64,000 bases of DNA, taken from positions 10,292,001 to 10,356,000 of the forward strand of contig JACGWO010000003.1 in NCBI GenBank assembly GCA_034509735.1, read 5' to 3'. Below, one piece after another: positions 1 through 11,835 of this stretch. This stretch comes from Sesamum alatum. Lineage: Eukaryota > Streptophyta > Magnoliopsida > Lamiales > Pedaliaceae. Under the pieces are notes generated by a model. It worked only from the letters and a program-made list of their open reading frames with translations, did no database searches and was not told where the DNA came from. The translations under genes were made by a program, and so were the position numbers. How positions within the stretch are numbered: the first letter of the stretch is position 1; every line of letters begins with the position of its first letter.

Positions 1-2160
1 GGGGTGTTGCCTTTGAAGTTCCCGGACATTCGGTGTTTTTTAAAGCATAAAAAAGAATGAAAAAAATGCTGGACAAGTGGCTAAAAGGATACGAACAAAA
101 GATACATGAAAATGTAAAAGAAAATCAACCTTTGTTCGATATATGTAGAACGAGTTTGTGCATTGTTCCTTTCTTTTCTTCTTTCGTTCGTTCACTTGAG
201 AACTCAACGTAGAACTCTTCCAATATAGTCCACACCATACTAAGGATTTATCTCTACTCTATTGCTGGATAGAAGATAGAAAAGGAAGAAGAAACACTTC
301 GAAATTAACACTTGAATTAGTGATGTTTGGAATGTTTTAGTTCAATTCTTCTCTAAGAAGTATGAACACAAAGAAGAAATTTTCAGAGTCTTTTGGCCTA
401 AGAAACCTCCAGCAAATCATGAAGCAAGTGTGTCCAAAAAAAAAAAAAAAAATGAATGTGTAGAAAGTAGTTTTTGTGTATGTAGAAAGTAGAATACAAA
501 ATTTCACCTTCACAATTAACCTACAAGGTAACTTCCACATATATACACACTACTAGCACAACTACTACACATGATTGCAAGAGAAAACCAACCACATTAG
601 CCCTCATGGCCGGCCACTCATGTCCTCATGTGGAGGAGTTGAAACTATTCCTTAACTTGCTTCAACTTGCATATAATGTGGACTTGGATTTTATGTTTTG
701 GACTTGTATCTAATCTAATTAAATAAAGTTCAAACATGAATCCATTGGGCATTAATTAATCTAATTAATTTCAATCCAATTGAATCACAACAATTTATTC
801 AATCCAATTAAATAAACATAAGTCCAAATTATGAATAATTGATCTAATCAATTATTCTAGTCAAAACCCGATCAATTAATCCAATTAATTTGAAGGTTCT
901 TAGTCCAAAATTAACTAATCCAATTAATTAATTCTTGGACCATCCATCAAATGAATTTCCCAATAAATGATCCAATCATTTATTTTCTCTCTTGAATTAA
1001 TTTAATCCAATTAAATTAATTTGTTTCTTCTAGAATTAATTCCAAATTAATTCCATCAAATCCATAGTGATTTGTGTGTGACTCATTAGGTTCACCAGCT
1101 AGACTTTGGCCTAAGTCCAACACAGTTGGTCAATTAATTCAATTTAATTAATTATTTTCCAATTAACCATTAATCGTAAAATGCCCATCAGCATGGGCGG
1201 TCGTCTAGCAACGGTCCATGGAACTAGAGACTAGGTGAATATTGGCGTGAACATTTAGGCTCCTGAGTTCCATACAAGTACAGCCCTTTCATCATCCATT
1301 TCCGGTCTAAATCTAGGGCATGGAATTGGGCGCCGGTTCCCATCCTGGACTAGACAATTATGCTGAATAACTTGAGACACGTTTGCTCTATTGATCGACA
1401 TAGGAAACTATTCCCTACTCGACCAATCGTTGTGGCCACAGATTCAAAAAGCTTAAACTGTCTCAGAGTCCATAGGAGACTCGACTGTCACATACTGGCA
1501 GGTGACGGATCCTATCTTGAAATCCACCATCCTCAATACATATTCCGACTGCACTGGATAAGGGTTATGACGAGCGTATCCCAAATACAGACATCTTTTT
1601 GCCAGATCCTAGATATAACCACTATATGCATGTGACTATCATGATTCCTTAAGTCCGAGGACTAATCTCGTACTATCAGAGCCGGGAATTTCAGTCATAC
1701 TGACCAAGCTCCAAGGCTTCTATATGACAATTCCCACGAGTTAGTTCAGTCAGCTGACACCCTGGTCAACTAACCCACTAATATTGCAGAGACGTCCAAC
1801 GTCTGTCACCGATGAAACACGGCACTCATCCAATGAATGCAATCCTTAGTGCAAGTCTCTATAGGACTCTCGTTGCCTTGTCTCGAGGTCTTCGCTTGGA
1901 ACGTTTCTGATCCAACCCTTAGAAGTTGATTTCATAGCTGTCATTCAATGCGCAACCAAACTACATGGGTTATACATTTGGTTTGTGGGCTTTGTTGTGA
2001 TGTTAATAGAATAAACATAAATAGTGAGCACAACAAATAGAATTTCCAAACATAAATACTCACTTTATTCATATAACAATATTACAATTACAATGAAATT
2101 ATTAGAAATTGATAACATCAAGGCCAATCTAATTAGTTTTTCTGGTCACCTATTCTAACA
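1..2160 (-). repeat. 3' LTR of copia element A, cut by window edge
   Basis: Read on the minus strand, this LTR starts at 2160 with TGTTAGAATAGGTGACC, the same start as the other copia LTRs in the window. The adjoining bases 2161-2175 are the polypurine tract (minus strand GTGGGAGAT). It runs down to base 1, where the GTGTT/CGGTGTT stretch matches the segment just inside the far end of the LTR at 43573, so only a few dozen bases are missing. It belongs to the same diverged subfamily as element D. The middle is very AT-rich, with repeated AATTAATT/CCAATT motifs. Short ORFs inside it are chance. Confidence 0.85.
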
Positions 2161-2175
2161 ATCTCCCACTTCACC
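2161..2175 (-). other. Polypurine tract of element A
   Basis: Minus strand reads AGGGTGAAGTGGGAGAT immediately before the LTR start. It primes plus-strand DNA synthesis in LTR retrotransposons. The same purine run precedes the 3' LTRs of C, D and E. Confidence 0.75.
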
Positions 2176-3210
2176 CTAAAGCCAATCACTCATGACCCTC
2201 AAACCCATCTTCCCAAGATGTTGAGTATGAGCAACCTGCAACACTGGCTTGGTCAACAGATCTGCCATATTTTCTGCCGATGTGACTCGGTCCATCCGAA
2301 CGTCACCTCTTCCCACCATCTCCCCAAGCAGATGGTAGCGTCTAAGAATGTGTTTGGATCGGCGATGAGATCTCAGTTCCTTCGCTTGCGCTATAGCCCT
2401 ATTGTTATCACAGAAAATAACCACTGGCTCGGCAATGCTAGGTACTACACCCAACTCTTGGATGTAGTTTTTCATCCAAACCGCCTCCTTAGTTTTTTTC
2501 GAAGCCGCTAGGTACTCAGCTTTCATGGGGGAATCAGCTATGGTATCCTGCTTGGAACTTTTCCAAGCTACCACACCATAATTCAGCCAGAATACAAATC
2601 CTGATTGAGACTTGGCATCATCCTTATCAGACTGGAAGCTAGCGTCACTGTAGCCTTCTAGAATCAACTCTCCACCACCGTAAACCAGGAACATATCTTT
2701 AGTCCTTCTCAGATACTTAAGAATGGTCTTGACTGCAGTCCAGTGAGCCTCACCGGCACAAGCCTGATATCTGCTCGCTACGCTAAAAGCGAACGCGACA
2801 TCGGGCCTTGTGCATTGCACAACATACTGTATGTTGCCTACGGCTGAAGTATAGAGGATGTTCAACATCCTTCTAACCTCCTCATTAGTCTTTATAGACT
2901 GCTTCTTAGACAGTTTAACCCCATGCCTCATAGGAAAGAATCCTCGTTTGGAGTTTTCCATCTTGAATCTCTTCAAGACATTCTCAACATACGAGGTTTG
3001 GTTCAGTCCTAACATCCTTTTAGATCTATCCCAAATAATCTTGATGCTTAGGATGTAGGAAGCATCACCCAAATCCTTCATGGAGAATTGTGTGGATAAC
3101 CATGTTTTAGTGTCACCTAACATCTTGACATTATTCCCAGTGAGCAAGATGTCGTCCACATAAAGTACCAGGAACGCAACCGAGCTCCACTGACCTTCTT
3201 TTATACACAA
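2176..3210 (-). CDS. RT C-terminal part and RNase H of copia element A (344-codon open frame)
   Basis: This is the longest uninterrupted piece of element A. It starts inside the reverse transcriptase just before the catalytic LYVDDILL box (residues about 16-23) and continues through the connection region. RNase H motifs follow: YSDAS near residue 200, KAEYLAAS near 230 and FCDNNRAI near 268, then the conserved SKHI and ADLLTKPV motifs. The stop codon lies close to the PPT, as in E. The first Met is not a biological start, because pol is normally one polyprotein; upstream RT sequence continues in other frames with stops. It is therefore a surviving domain-sized open frame of a dead element rather than an independent gene. 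Confidence 0.8.
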   Translation of the reverse strand: MCIKEGQWSSVAFLVLYVDDILLTGNNVKMLGDTKTWLSTQFSMKDLGDASYILSIKIIWDRSKRMLGLNQTSYVENVLKRFKMENSKRGFFPMRHGVKLSKKQSIKTNEEVRRMLNILYTSAVGNIQYVVQCTRPDVAFAFSVASRYQACAGEAHWTAVKTILKYLRRTKDMFLVYGGGELILEGYSDASFQSDKDDAKSQSGFVFWLNYGVVAWKSSKQDTIADSPMKAEYLAASKKTKEAVWMKNYIQELGVVPSIAEPVVIFCDNNRAIAQAKELRSHRRSKHILRRYHLLGEMVGRGDVRMDRVTSAENMADLLTKPVLQVAHTQHLGKMGLRVMSDWL

Positions 3211-4967
3211 GGGTCAAACTCGTTCTTAATAAAATCATAACCCCGTATGACTTTATCAAAATGGATATTCCAACTTCGGGAAGCTTGTTTGAGACCATAG
3301 ATTGACCTTTGGAGATGGCAGACCTCCGCTCTTCTCCAACATATGTGAAACCTTCCGGCTAATCTATATAGATCTCTTCCTCAACGAACTCGTTAAGGAA
3401 GCCATTTTCATGTCCATCTGCCATATTTCATAGTCATATCATACAGCTATGACAAGTATAATTCGAATGGACTTGGCCATGGCTACGGGCGAATAGGTTT
3501 CCTCAAAATCGACCCCAGGCTGCTGAGTATAACCTTTTGCCACAAGCCTGGCTTTGAAGGTTGTCACCCCCCGTCAGCTCCAAGCTTACGTTTATAGATA
3601 GACGCATTTACACCAAACGGGCTTGACACCCTTGGGTGGATCTATTAAGGTCCAAACCTTGTTTGGACTCATAGAGTTCATTTTCGATTTCATGGCCTCA
3701 ACCTATTTTCCCGAATCGATGTTCGACATCGCTTCTCCGTAGGTGTTTGGATCATTGTCCAACTGAGCGGTCAAACCTAGAAACACATACCTATTAGGTT
3801 GATGGCAAACTCTAGTTGACCTTTAGATGACAGGAATATCGTCAATGGGAACTACGAGCACAGATGATGTCGTTGCATCTGTTTGAGGTATTGCCTCACT
3901 TGACTCCTCAAGGAGCAATTCCTCACGATGGGTATCCACTGGAAAAACCCTTTCCCAGGAACATTGCGTTTCTCGAGACAAAAATCTTTTGCTCGGAAAG
4001 ATCATAGAAATAATACCCCGCAGTTTCCTTAGGATAACCCATGAACCTGCACAAATTAGACCTCGAGTCCAGTTTGTCTCCCACTAGTCTCTTGATGTAT
4101 GCAGGGCTACCCCACACTCTTAAGTACTTGTAGGAAGCAGGCTTGCCATGCCATATCTGATATGGCGTCTGGGCCACGGTCTTAGAAGGCGCCATGTTTA
4201 ACAACTTAGTAGACTTCTCATGAGCATAACCTCATAAAGATAAGGGCAATTCGTTAAAACTCATCATGGATAGAACCATGTCCAACAAGGTTCGATTCGT
4301 CCTTCCAGAGACGCCGTTCAGTTGTGGCGTTTCGGTTGGAGTACACTGAGAGATAATCCCGTTCTCTTTTTAGGTAATCTAAGAATTCCCCACTCAAATA
4401 CTCACAACCTATGTCCGACCGAGGGGCTTTAATTTTGCGAGCAGTTTGGTTTTCAACTCAAGCCTTAACTCTTTAAACCTTCCAAAGGCCTCAGACTTGT
4501 ACCTCATAAGGTAAACATAACCATACCGTGAGTGATTATCGGGTAAAGGTTATGAAGTAAGAAAAACTTCTTCTGGCCTGTTTGTTTAGTGGCCCACAGA
4601 CGTTTGAATGGATCAAATCCAACAGACTATTGGCAAGCATGCTTTGTCCAGCAAAGGGCTTCTTGGTCATTTTTCCTTTTAGACAAGACTCACAGGTTGG
4701 TAGATGGTCCAAATAATCTATCTCTAGACTCTTTGAGTCCACCAACCTCCTAATCCTATCTTGAAAGATGTGACCTAGCCTTGCATGCCAAATCTAAGTG
4801 TTTTCTTGATTATCCATTTTATGTTTGTTTTGAGGAGTCAATGCAAATCATGTTGTTGAAGAATATAAAGACCATTATGAAGTTTGCCCAGCAGATGTGA
4901 AGAACCATTATTTATCAAATAAAAATAGTTTTTATTGATCATAAACTCAAAACCAGCAATGTCCAAC
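3211..4967 (-). pseudogene. RT N-terminal, integrase and pre-integrase remnants of copia A
   Basis: Minus-strand translation gives, in order from high to low coordinates: the pre-integrase/integrase zinc segment (LPTCESCLKGKMTKKPF, 4536-4745), integrase core pieces including the invariant SERRNRT-type region in a broken frame (about 4200-4340), the integrase C-terminal motif YQIWHGKPASYKYLRVWG (about 4100-4160), and the RT N-terminal [19 protein letters not shown] region in broken frames (3480-3620). Several frameshifts and stops separate them. The first catalytic Asp segment reads LIHSNVCGPL where E has LIHTDVCSPL, so the Asp is replaced by Asn. The fragment ends at the CACTA-1 insertion (target AAC at 4968-4970). 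Confidence 0.75.
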
Positions 4968-4984
4968 AACCACTACAAGAAATT

Positions 4985-5360
4985 TTACATCTCGCAACGA
5001 AAAAAATTGTTACAATATGTCCAAATGTCGTCGCCAATACTTTTGGTAACGAAAATATGTCGTTACTAAGTTTCTACTGAAAACCCCGTCGCTAAAAGTT
5101 CTTGTAACGAATTTGATTATGTCGTCACAAATGTATTCGTAACGAAAGCTGATTCCTTACAATTGTATAGTTCTAGTAACAATTGTGTCCTCACAAGAGG
5201 TTATGATATCGTTACAAAAAAAAGAAAGATTTGTTACTAAAAGTATAACTTACAACAGTATTTTCGTTACGAATACCTATTATGAGAAAAGTTGTCGTTA
5301 CTAAAACTCAAAACGAATAATATTTTAAATTTATATACAATAACAAGTTTGTCACAAAAA
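4985..5360. repeat. Left subterminal GTTAC/GTAAC repeat block of CACTA-1
   Basis: Short motifs of the form CGTTAC(A/T) and GTAACGAA recur every 20-40 bp in both orientations. In CACTA elements such subterminal arrays are binding sites for the TNPA-type protein. The right end has the matching block at 9180-9490. Confidence 0.65.
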
Positions 5361-6189
5361 GTTATTGTGAGAAATTCTTTCCTTACTAATAGTATTTTAT
5401 AGTGATAAACCTGTTTCCAAAATTGCAAAATACAATAATACTTGTTCATATAAACATAAAGAAAGTAAACCTGACATAAATAAATCCCATAATGACTACA
5501 TAGTTTAAGTAATACTTCAATACATAAGTCTAATATAAAACATTAATGTGCTCACTACAAAAGCGCAACAAAAGATATCCTGAGAAACTTTCAAGCATAG
5601 TAGCTCCAAGGATACAAAATAAAGTAAATCGTTTTCAAACATAGCTATCGTCAAGTGAAATAAAGCCACCAAAATACATGTGAGTCCTTGGAATGTCAAA
5701 TTGCATTGTTTACACTTTGAGCACCAACTTCAAACCTGCAGATCTCCTGCTCAAACAAAGACAATGAGACAATTCAACTATTTAAAAATCAATACAACAA
5801 AATATATACAATACCAAATATACCAAAAGTTCTAACCAAAATACCAAAACTTCAAAGAAATAACAAACAATATAAGAAATCCCAACTAAAATGTCAAAAC
5901 ACCAACTAAAACTTCAAAGAAATAATAACCAATACACGAACTCCCAACTAAAATGTCAAAACATCAACCAAAACTTCATAAAAATAATACCAGAACACTA
6001 GCTACAATACCAAACACACTAATCAAAACTTCAAAGAAACAATAACAGATATACCAAAAATGCCAAACAAAATACCAAAAACACCCCCAAAGTTGTCATT
6101 GTCAATTTCACATACAAGTATATTTTAGACCATTTACAAAACAAAAATAAAACATATCACTAAGATAGATCATAACGAAATAAAATATG

Positions 6190-6775
6190 AAGATTTACAA
6201 GGGTTTTTCGAATTGTTTTGTTGCATAATAGCCAACAACATCTCCTTCAATTCCCTTTGACCTTCTCTTAAACCATCTATCTCTTCATGTTGTTTTTTAC
6301 AACGTTCCTCGTAACCTTGAATTAGTGCTTGTTGACTTGCCATGAGTTCTTTTTGAGATTCAATGCAAGAAGTAGCACTTTGCAGGTCATCTTCTCTTGT
6401 ACTTAACTTTTCTTTAAGGACCTCAAGTTGGGACGATTCACATGTGGACCTCTTAGTACACTTTTGAGGAATAACTCCATATCCTAACCCATTTTTATAA
6501 CCTGATCGTTTTCCAAGTGTTTGCTTTATAATTTCCTTCTAAAAAGCTGAGCTTCCTCCAGTGTCATTTGATTGATTTCTTAAAGTTTGCATTTCAGCCT
6601 GTCATTTACTTATGAAGTCAAGCTATATATATTACACATATACAACAATTTAAATGAGAATTATATAGACTCAAACATACATGTATTGCTGCAGCCTTTT
6701 CATTCACAAAAACACCATTTTTCATATGAGTTTGAGCAAAATTATCCACATAGCTTTGATTTTCCTTGCAAATTA
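6190..6775 (-). pseudogene. Plant En/Spm Transposase_24-like gene remnant in CACTA-1
   Basis: Minus-strand translation gives two recognisable pieces. At about 6775-6685 is a stretch containing QTHMKNGVFVNEKAA, matching the conserved T-H-x-K-x-G-x-F-V-x-E motif of plant Ptta/En/Spm accessory transposases (Transposase_24 type). At about 6600-6190 is an acidic/Ser-rich segment, a basic RSGYKNGLGYGVIP motif, then a Glu/Lys/Gln-rich probable coiled coil (STREDDLQSATSCIESQKEL onward). An AT-rich gap of about 80 bp between the pieces could be an intron. One in-frame stop follows GGSSAF. The N-terminal exons are not recognisable; the upstream sequence is taken up by a 141-bp duplication and a palindrome cluster. 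Proteins of this type accompany TNPD in CACTA elements; the exact role here is inferred. Confidence 0.6.
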
Positions 6776-7010
6776 AACAAGGATAATGTCAGTGTATATC
6801 ATGATTAAATATAATTATATAGAGACAAATTTATTTAAACTTATATGAAATATAATACCATTTGCAATAACCGCGTGTGGAAAGAGGCCGTTAGCTTTGA
6901 TTTTCCTTGCAAATTAAACAAGGATAATGTCAGTGTATATCATGATTAAATATAATTATATAGAGACAAATTTATTTAAACTTATATTGAAATACAATAC
7001 CATTTGCAAG
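6751..7010. repeat. 141-bp-period direct duplication in CACTA-1
   Basis: The block starting TAGCTTTGATTTTCCTTGCA at 6751 recurs at 6892 with few differences and ends in ACCATTTGCAA both times. A spacer of about 24 bp containing CCGCGTGTGG separates the copies. The duplication covers the start of the Transposase_24-like exon. Confidence 0.8.
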
Positions 7011-7016
7011 ATGAAG

Positions 7017-7165
7017 CCTCATTTTGCTGCTAACAGAGGCAGCAAACTGAGGCCACTTCCTGCCTCTGTTAGCAGCAAAATAAGGCCTCATTTTGCTGCT
7101 AACAGAGGCAGCAAAATGCCTCTGTTTGATGCCTCTGTTAGCAGCAAGATGAGGCTTCATTTTAA
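7017..7165. repeat. Cluster of alternating inverted GCTGCTAACAGAGGCA units
   Basis: The 16-base word GCTGCTAACAGAGGCA and its complement TGCCTCTGTTAGCAGC alternate four times, bounded by AAGCCTCAT and ATGAGGCTT. The block can fold into long hairpins. Because of this symmetry it is open on both strands (6927-7184 plus, 6972-7187 minus), so those ORFs are artefacts. Confidence 0.8.
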
Positions 7166-8917
7166 CAGAGCACAGATGAAATAACATAGCTCTGGCTACT
7201 TCTCCACTATCAGTAGAATCTGATAAACTTATAAGTTTAAAAGTATATCAAATTTCAATTATCAGGGAAATAAAGTTCTCAAGGCACCAAGCACAATGGA
7301 GCAAAACAATAAATACACACTATCTTCTCACTCTCTTTCAGGGGCCAAAAGTGTCTCAGTTTTTTTGTCAAGACTCAGAAATCCATTATTTTTTATGGCC
7401 TATTACACCCATCAACAGCAACTACTTGCAGTTTCATTGAAGCACGTAAACTCACAGAGATAAGTGATGCTAAATTCCAGAATTTCTACTGTAGTTAGAG
7501 TCCAAACACAAAAGTTCCCAAATAATCTCCTCGACACAGCTTGATGCTAAAATACAATAGCACCAACATCAAATTGCAAACAAATTGTTAGAGAAGTTCC
7601 AGTGTTCCATTTGCACTAGGTAAACATGGTCTCTAACATTTAGAAGCAGGTTGCTTAGATGCATTTCCTCTCAGCGATGTTTGGGAGGTCATACAATGTC
7701 AATATGTTGTGAGAACAAAATTTCTGTTTGTCAAAACATAAGCATACTTCAAAGTGTGTAATAATTTGATTAAATGAGAACCATACTCGTCACTACCTAT
7801 TGGTGCATTTCTTCCAATTCATCTGATGGAGTTTCTTTATCCGACAGACTTTGTGGGGTCAGCTTCAGATTTTCTTCTATGTATGTAAATATTTCAGTCG
7901 AGTACAACATCAACGCATCTACTCTTCTCTCCTGGGCCGGAAAGGCAGTTTGTGGCATGATGTGAGAAAATAAATGAGACAGCTTTCACAACTAATTAGA
8001 CAAGAAATTCTCGCTAGAAATCTAAAATCTTAACACCAAACGAAAAACATCACATATATGAGACACACCAACTAAGTATGTTATTCATCAATGCGACAAG
8101 CATAACCAAGTTTTGATCTACAACACTTAAGAGATCATAATATCATAAAATCTCCCATGCCCCAACACATAGTCCAGCTAAACACATCAAGGAGAACACT
8201 TTTCCCTCTTAGCTACATCAAGCCCAAATAGATTTTATTTCACACTAGCTCAATAAAATCAAACAATCCTAATATACGACCAATGGGATCAACAAAAATC
8301 TTAGAAAAAATAGGAAACAATGAGAGGCCACTAGAAGATAAGCTTGAACCAAATAGTCCTAAAGAAATTTGGTTTTTCAGAGATCAAGTAGTCCACACAC
8401 ACTCTGTTAGCTAGAAATCAAATGGGTTTGTTTACTTTGATTTTTTTTCAACCAAAACTGAGAGCTCAAAATAGGGGAAATGCTTCATTTCAACAACAAA
8501 TAGCCCCTTACACCACATGACCCAAACACCCGAATCAATTTCCTGACCCAAAAACCAAAACAATTTTTGCATTTCTTGAGGAAACAATGTCTGTGCTCGA
8601 ATAAAATCAAGAAATGACCTTACTGGGTCTGTTTGAACTTCTTTTATGGAAAATAGGTAAGAAAAATGGCTAAGCACCACTGTTCACTTGGAAAATTGGG
8701 TGTGTTATTTGTTTTCTTTTTTGGTAAGGATTCAAAGCAATTATGTACCTAGTGGATAAGCTGACGATGGTGACGGCAAACTTGATGGTGGCAATGGCGA
8801 ATTTTAGGGCAGCCTGGGTGTCTTTCTCTCTTGGCTAAGAAAGGGAGAAGCTTGAGAAGTGGGTTTTATGTCTGAGAAGAAGGGGGGAAATGATATATGA
8901 GACAAAAACTATTGCTG

Positions 8918-8921
8918 CACA

Positions 8922-8958
<37 letters not shown>

Positions 8959-8970
8959 AGAAGAAGAAGA
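8918..8970. repeat. (GA)n followed by (GAA)n microsatellite
   Basis: About 17 GA units are followed by AAG/GAA units. It lies inside CACTA-1, near its right third. Confidence 0.9.
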
Positions 8971-9179
8971 GAGATACACAATACTGATATTTATTTTTCT
9001 ACTTCTAAGATATAGTTATTATTATTGAGAATAATTAAATAAATATGAGAAGAATAGTGATCTTGAATTAATTTAATAATAATAATTTTGTATATTCATA
9101 ATTTAATAATAAAATAAAAAAAATAGAGAAAAGAAAAATGGCGCCTTGTCTTACCGCCAAAACTAATTTTGTTTTTTTA

Positions 9180-9490
9180 ATTTTTTTAAATTTTTTGTAA
9201 CAAACTTTTTTGTTACCAATTAAGCTTATTGTGACAACTCAAATACTGTTACAAGAAAAGTAATATTTTTGTCACAATTACTTCCATACATGGCATGTTT
9301 TACTTTACGTAACGATTTTTTTTTCTTTGGTTACAAATAAATATCTTTTGTAAGGACAATCCATTTATTGTAACGAATTATTACAACTGTTACGAAAATT
9401 CGATTTTATTGTAACAATTTTTACATTTTGTTACCAAATACCTAGTTTTTGTGACAAGTTGACGATTCGTTACAATTATTTTGTTATCTA
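9180..9490. repeat. Right subterminal GTTAC/GTAAC repeat block of CACTA-1
   Basis: This is the counterpart of the left block: TGTAACAA, TGTTACCA, GTAACGAT, TGTAACGAA and TGTTACGAA occur repeatedly up to the right terminus. Binding by an element-encoded protein is inferred from the family. Confidence 0.65.
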
Positions 9491-9513
9491 AAATACATTT
9501 TCTTGTAGTGAAC

Positions 9514-10632
9514 GGTATGGAAATGAGATTCTTGATCATGCTAGGTACATAGTAGCAATCTTTTAATTCTATCCTAACTTGATCACTAACAACTAAGTGG
9601 ACTAGACCTACAGCTTCAGCAGCAATAGCCTTACCATCACCTAGCCTCAACACAACCACGTCCCTACTTAGCTTTCTACTTCTTTCTTGCACCTGCAAAT
9701 CATTGCAGATGTGAGCTCCACAGTCGGTATCCAATACCCAAAAAGCAATATTCGTAATCATGTTACCTCAATAACAAACATACCTTGATTGGAGAAGAGC
9801 TTGGGGCACTCCCTCTCCCAATGCCCTTTTCCATGGCAATGCATGCAGACATCATTTGCCCTCAACGGTTGCGGTCCAACCTTTTCCTTTCCTTTGCCCA
9901 TCCCCACTGGGGTAACTGGAGCGCTTTGACACTTGCAGTGGCTTTTACCTTTCCCTTCTTCCTCTTCCAACATCCGGCCCGCTTGCCTTTCACCCTAGAG
10001 GTTGAAGCCTCCCCAACCAGTATCGCCGGCGCATACCTTTTGGTCGTTGCTTTGAACTAGGTCAACATATTAATCAACTCGTGTATGGATTTCTCAAGCC
10101 CATTCATGTTGTAATTCACGATAAAAGGGTCGTAAGAGAGAGGAAGAGACTGTAGGATCACATCTATATATGTATCATTATCAAGCCTAGCTTTAAGATC
10201 CTCGAGCTTTTCCACAAGGGAAAGCATCTTGATCCTATGTTCATGTACAGGGGATCCTTCAGTCATCTTGGTGCCGAAAAATGCTTTTGTGGCGGCATAT
10301 CTAATATGCTTGTCCGGAACCGCATACACATCTTGTAAGCGGAGCATTATTGCGCTGTCATGGTCCAACCTATCATAGTGTTTCTGGATCTCATTGGTCA
10401 TAGATGCCAGTATGATGTTGCGTATCTTGCGGTCATCCTTATGCCATTTTCTGAACATCAACCGCTCTTCTGGCGAGGAACCCTCCAGCAAGGTTACGTG
10501 AAATGGCTTATCCAAAACATAAGCCTGGTTTTCGTAATCGAAGACAATTCTCAGATTACGTAGCTAATCGTTGTAGTTCGTTCCATTAAATTTATTTGTC
10601 TCCATAGTCATAGATGACGGATTCTTAGACAT
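9514..10632 (-). pseudogene. gag, zinc knuckle and protease of copia A
   Basis: The gag start codon lies at 10630-10632 (MSKNPSSM..., matching MSKNLLTM of element E), with a stop shortly after in the N-terminal region. The gag core (10057-10515) contains KWHKDDRKIRNIILASM and KMLSLVEKLEDLKARLDND, the plant copia gag motifs. The zinc knuckle CMHCHGKGHWEREC (9860-9900) has all CX2CX4HX4C residues. The protease motif reads WVLDTDCGAHIC at about 9740-9710, with the Gly of D-T/S-G changed to Asp. The frame then runs into CACTA-1 at 9510. Frameshifts separate gag from the zinc knuckle. The proteins would form the particle and process it, but this copy is dead. Confidence 0.8.
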
Positions 10633-11824
10633 CTACATTCAAAATGAAAAGCAGAAATTAGCAAACGAATTGCAGTATTTAATTCAAGTTACGGCACGGT
10701 CTTTAGTTATTAACCCTCCCATTAATTCTACGAAAGCCCAACACTCTCAAGTGGGGTTTCGGAAAATCATTTCTTAGTGGGCTTGGGATCCACAAACACA
10801 ATTCTCCATGCCCCACTTTTACGATTCAATGGAAAAGCCTTGTGGGAGGTATCCAATGCCATTCTCATCCAATGAGATTCCCAAAATATTTTGCCTCACC
10901 TCTTTCACATGATTCTGAGGACTCCAAGCGAATCACATTACTTCAGCGTTAGGCCCGACCCATCAACCAAATCATATCTCAACTGTCACCCACTACGACT
11001 CGTGAGACAGGAAAATAGGAGCATATTCCTTTGTTCGTAGCAATAATGCAGCTTTCTTCCATTCCAAAACGTGCCACGACTCGTGAGACCACGCTTTAGA
11101 TGAAAGTAGCTTCCTTATTACATTGTTACGGATGGAAGGCTTGGAATAATCAAATCATTTTGATTTAATTCCATTTTGGGCCTAATATTTACTTGGACCA
11201 TCCAAGTGATAGTTAATAATTTATTAAGACCGAGACCTCATCATTATTTCTATTTTGCATGCTCAAGTTTCATACATATAATGTAATACGATGCATTCCA
11301 GACACACCATACATCAAAGCATAAAAACATAATAACATAAGCATATGCAAAACAATTCTAGAACGTCCCTGTTCGGATGATCACAAGCCCCTTCCTAAGT
11401 GATCCACCGAGCCCGCAGTGGATCTATGGTCAATCTTGGGTAGCCCTACACTATTACAATATTTACATCCCATTATCATTCTAATGGGGCCTCGTAAAAT
11501 CCTCCATCGTTCTTCATGACCTTCCATCGTAGGCTCCGTCCGTCGGACCTTCATCTCCTTGGAACCTAACATTTAATAAAGTAAAGTCTCACAACCTAAT
11601 CTACTCTCATTACAACGTAAAAAAAAACCCCAATCATAAGTCGGGGGGAGTACATTAAAAGAGAGGAAGAAAGCCTTATTATTTCAAGGCCAAAAAACGA
11701 TAAAGAGAAGGAAAAAACAAAGAGGCACACAGGCCTCACCCAACAATAAATTTAAACCATACATAGGCTAAAAGGGCTTAATGATCATCCTCACTGTTTA
11801 TCAAATAAACAACAACAAATCACA
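10633..11824 (-). other. 5' untranslated leader of copia A, proximal part
   Basis: This non-coding stretch upstream of gag is collinear with the leaders of C (33568-34700) and E (51015-52100). Shared landmarks include AGTGGGCTTGGGATCCAC, ACGACTCGTGAGACCAC and GATGATCACAAGCCC. I see no gene in it. CACTA-2 interrupts it at 11825. Confidence 0.75.
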
Positions 11825-11835
11825 CACTACAAAAA

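Larger units (their letters stand above)
4971..9510. mobile_element. CACTA-1 (En/Spm-type) transposon, 4540 bp, TSD AAC
   Basis: The left end begins CACTACAAGAAATTTTAC. The right end, read in reverse, begins CACTACAAGAAAATG, giving terminal inverted repeats of about 12-13 bp typical of plant CACTA elements. Target duplications AAC lie at 4968-4970 and 9511-9513. Removing the element joins the copia A pol sequence collinearly with elements C and E. Both ends carry many GTTAC/GTAAC subterminal repeats. The interior holds only remnants of one transposase-related gene, so the copy is probably non-autonomous. Apart from that gene, a palindrome cluster and a GA microsatellite, I recognise nothing in 7200-8900. 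Confidence 0.9.
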
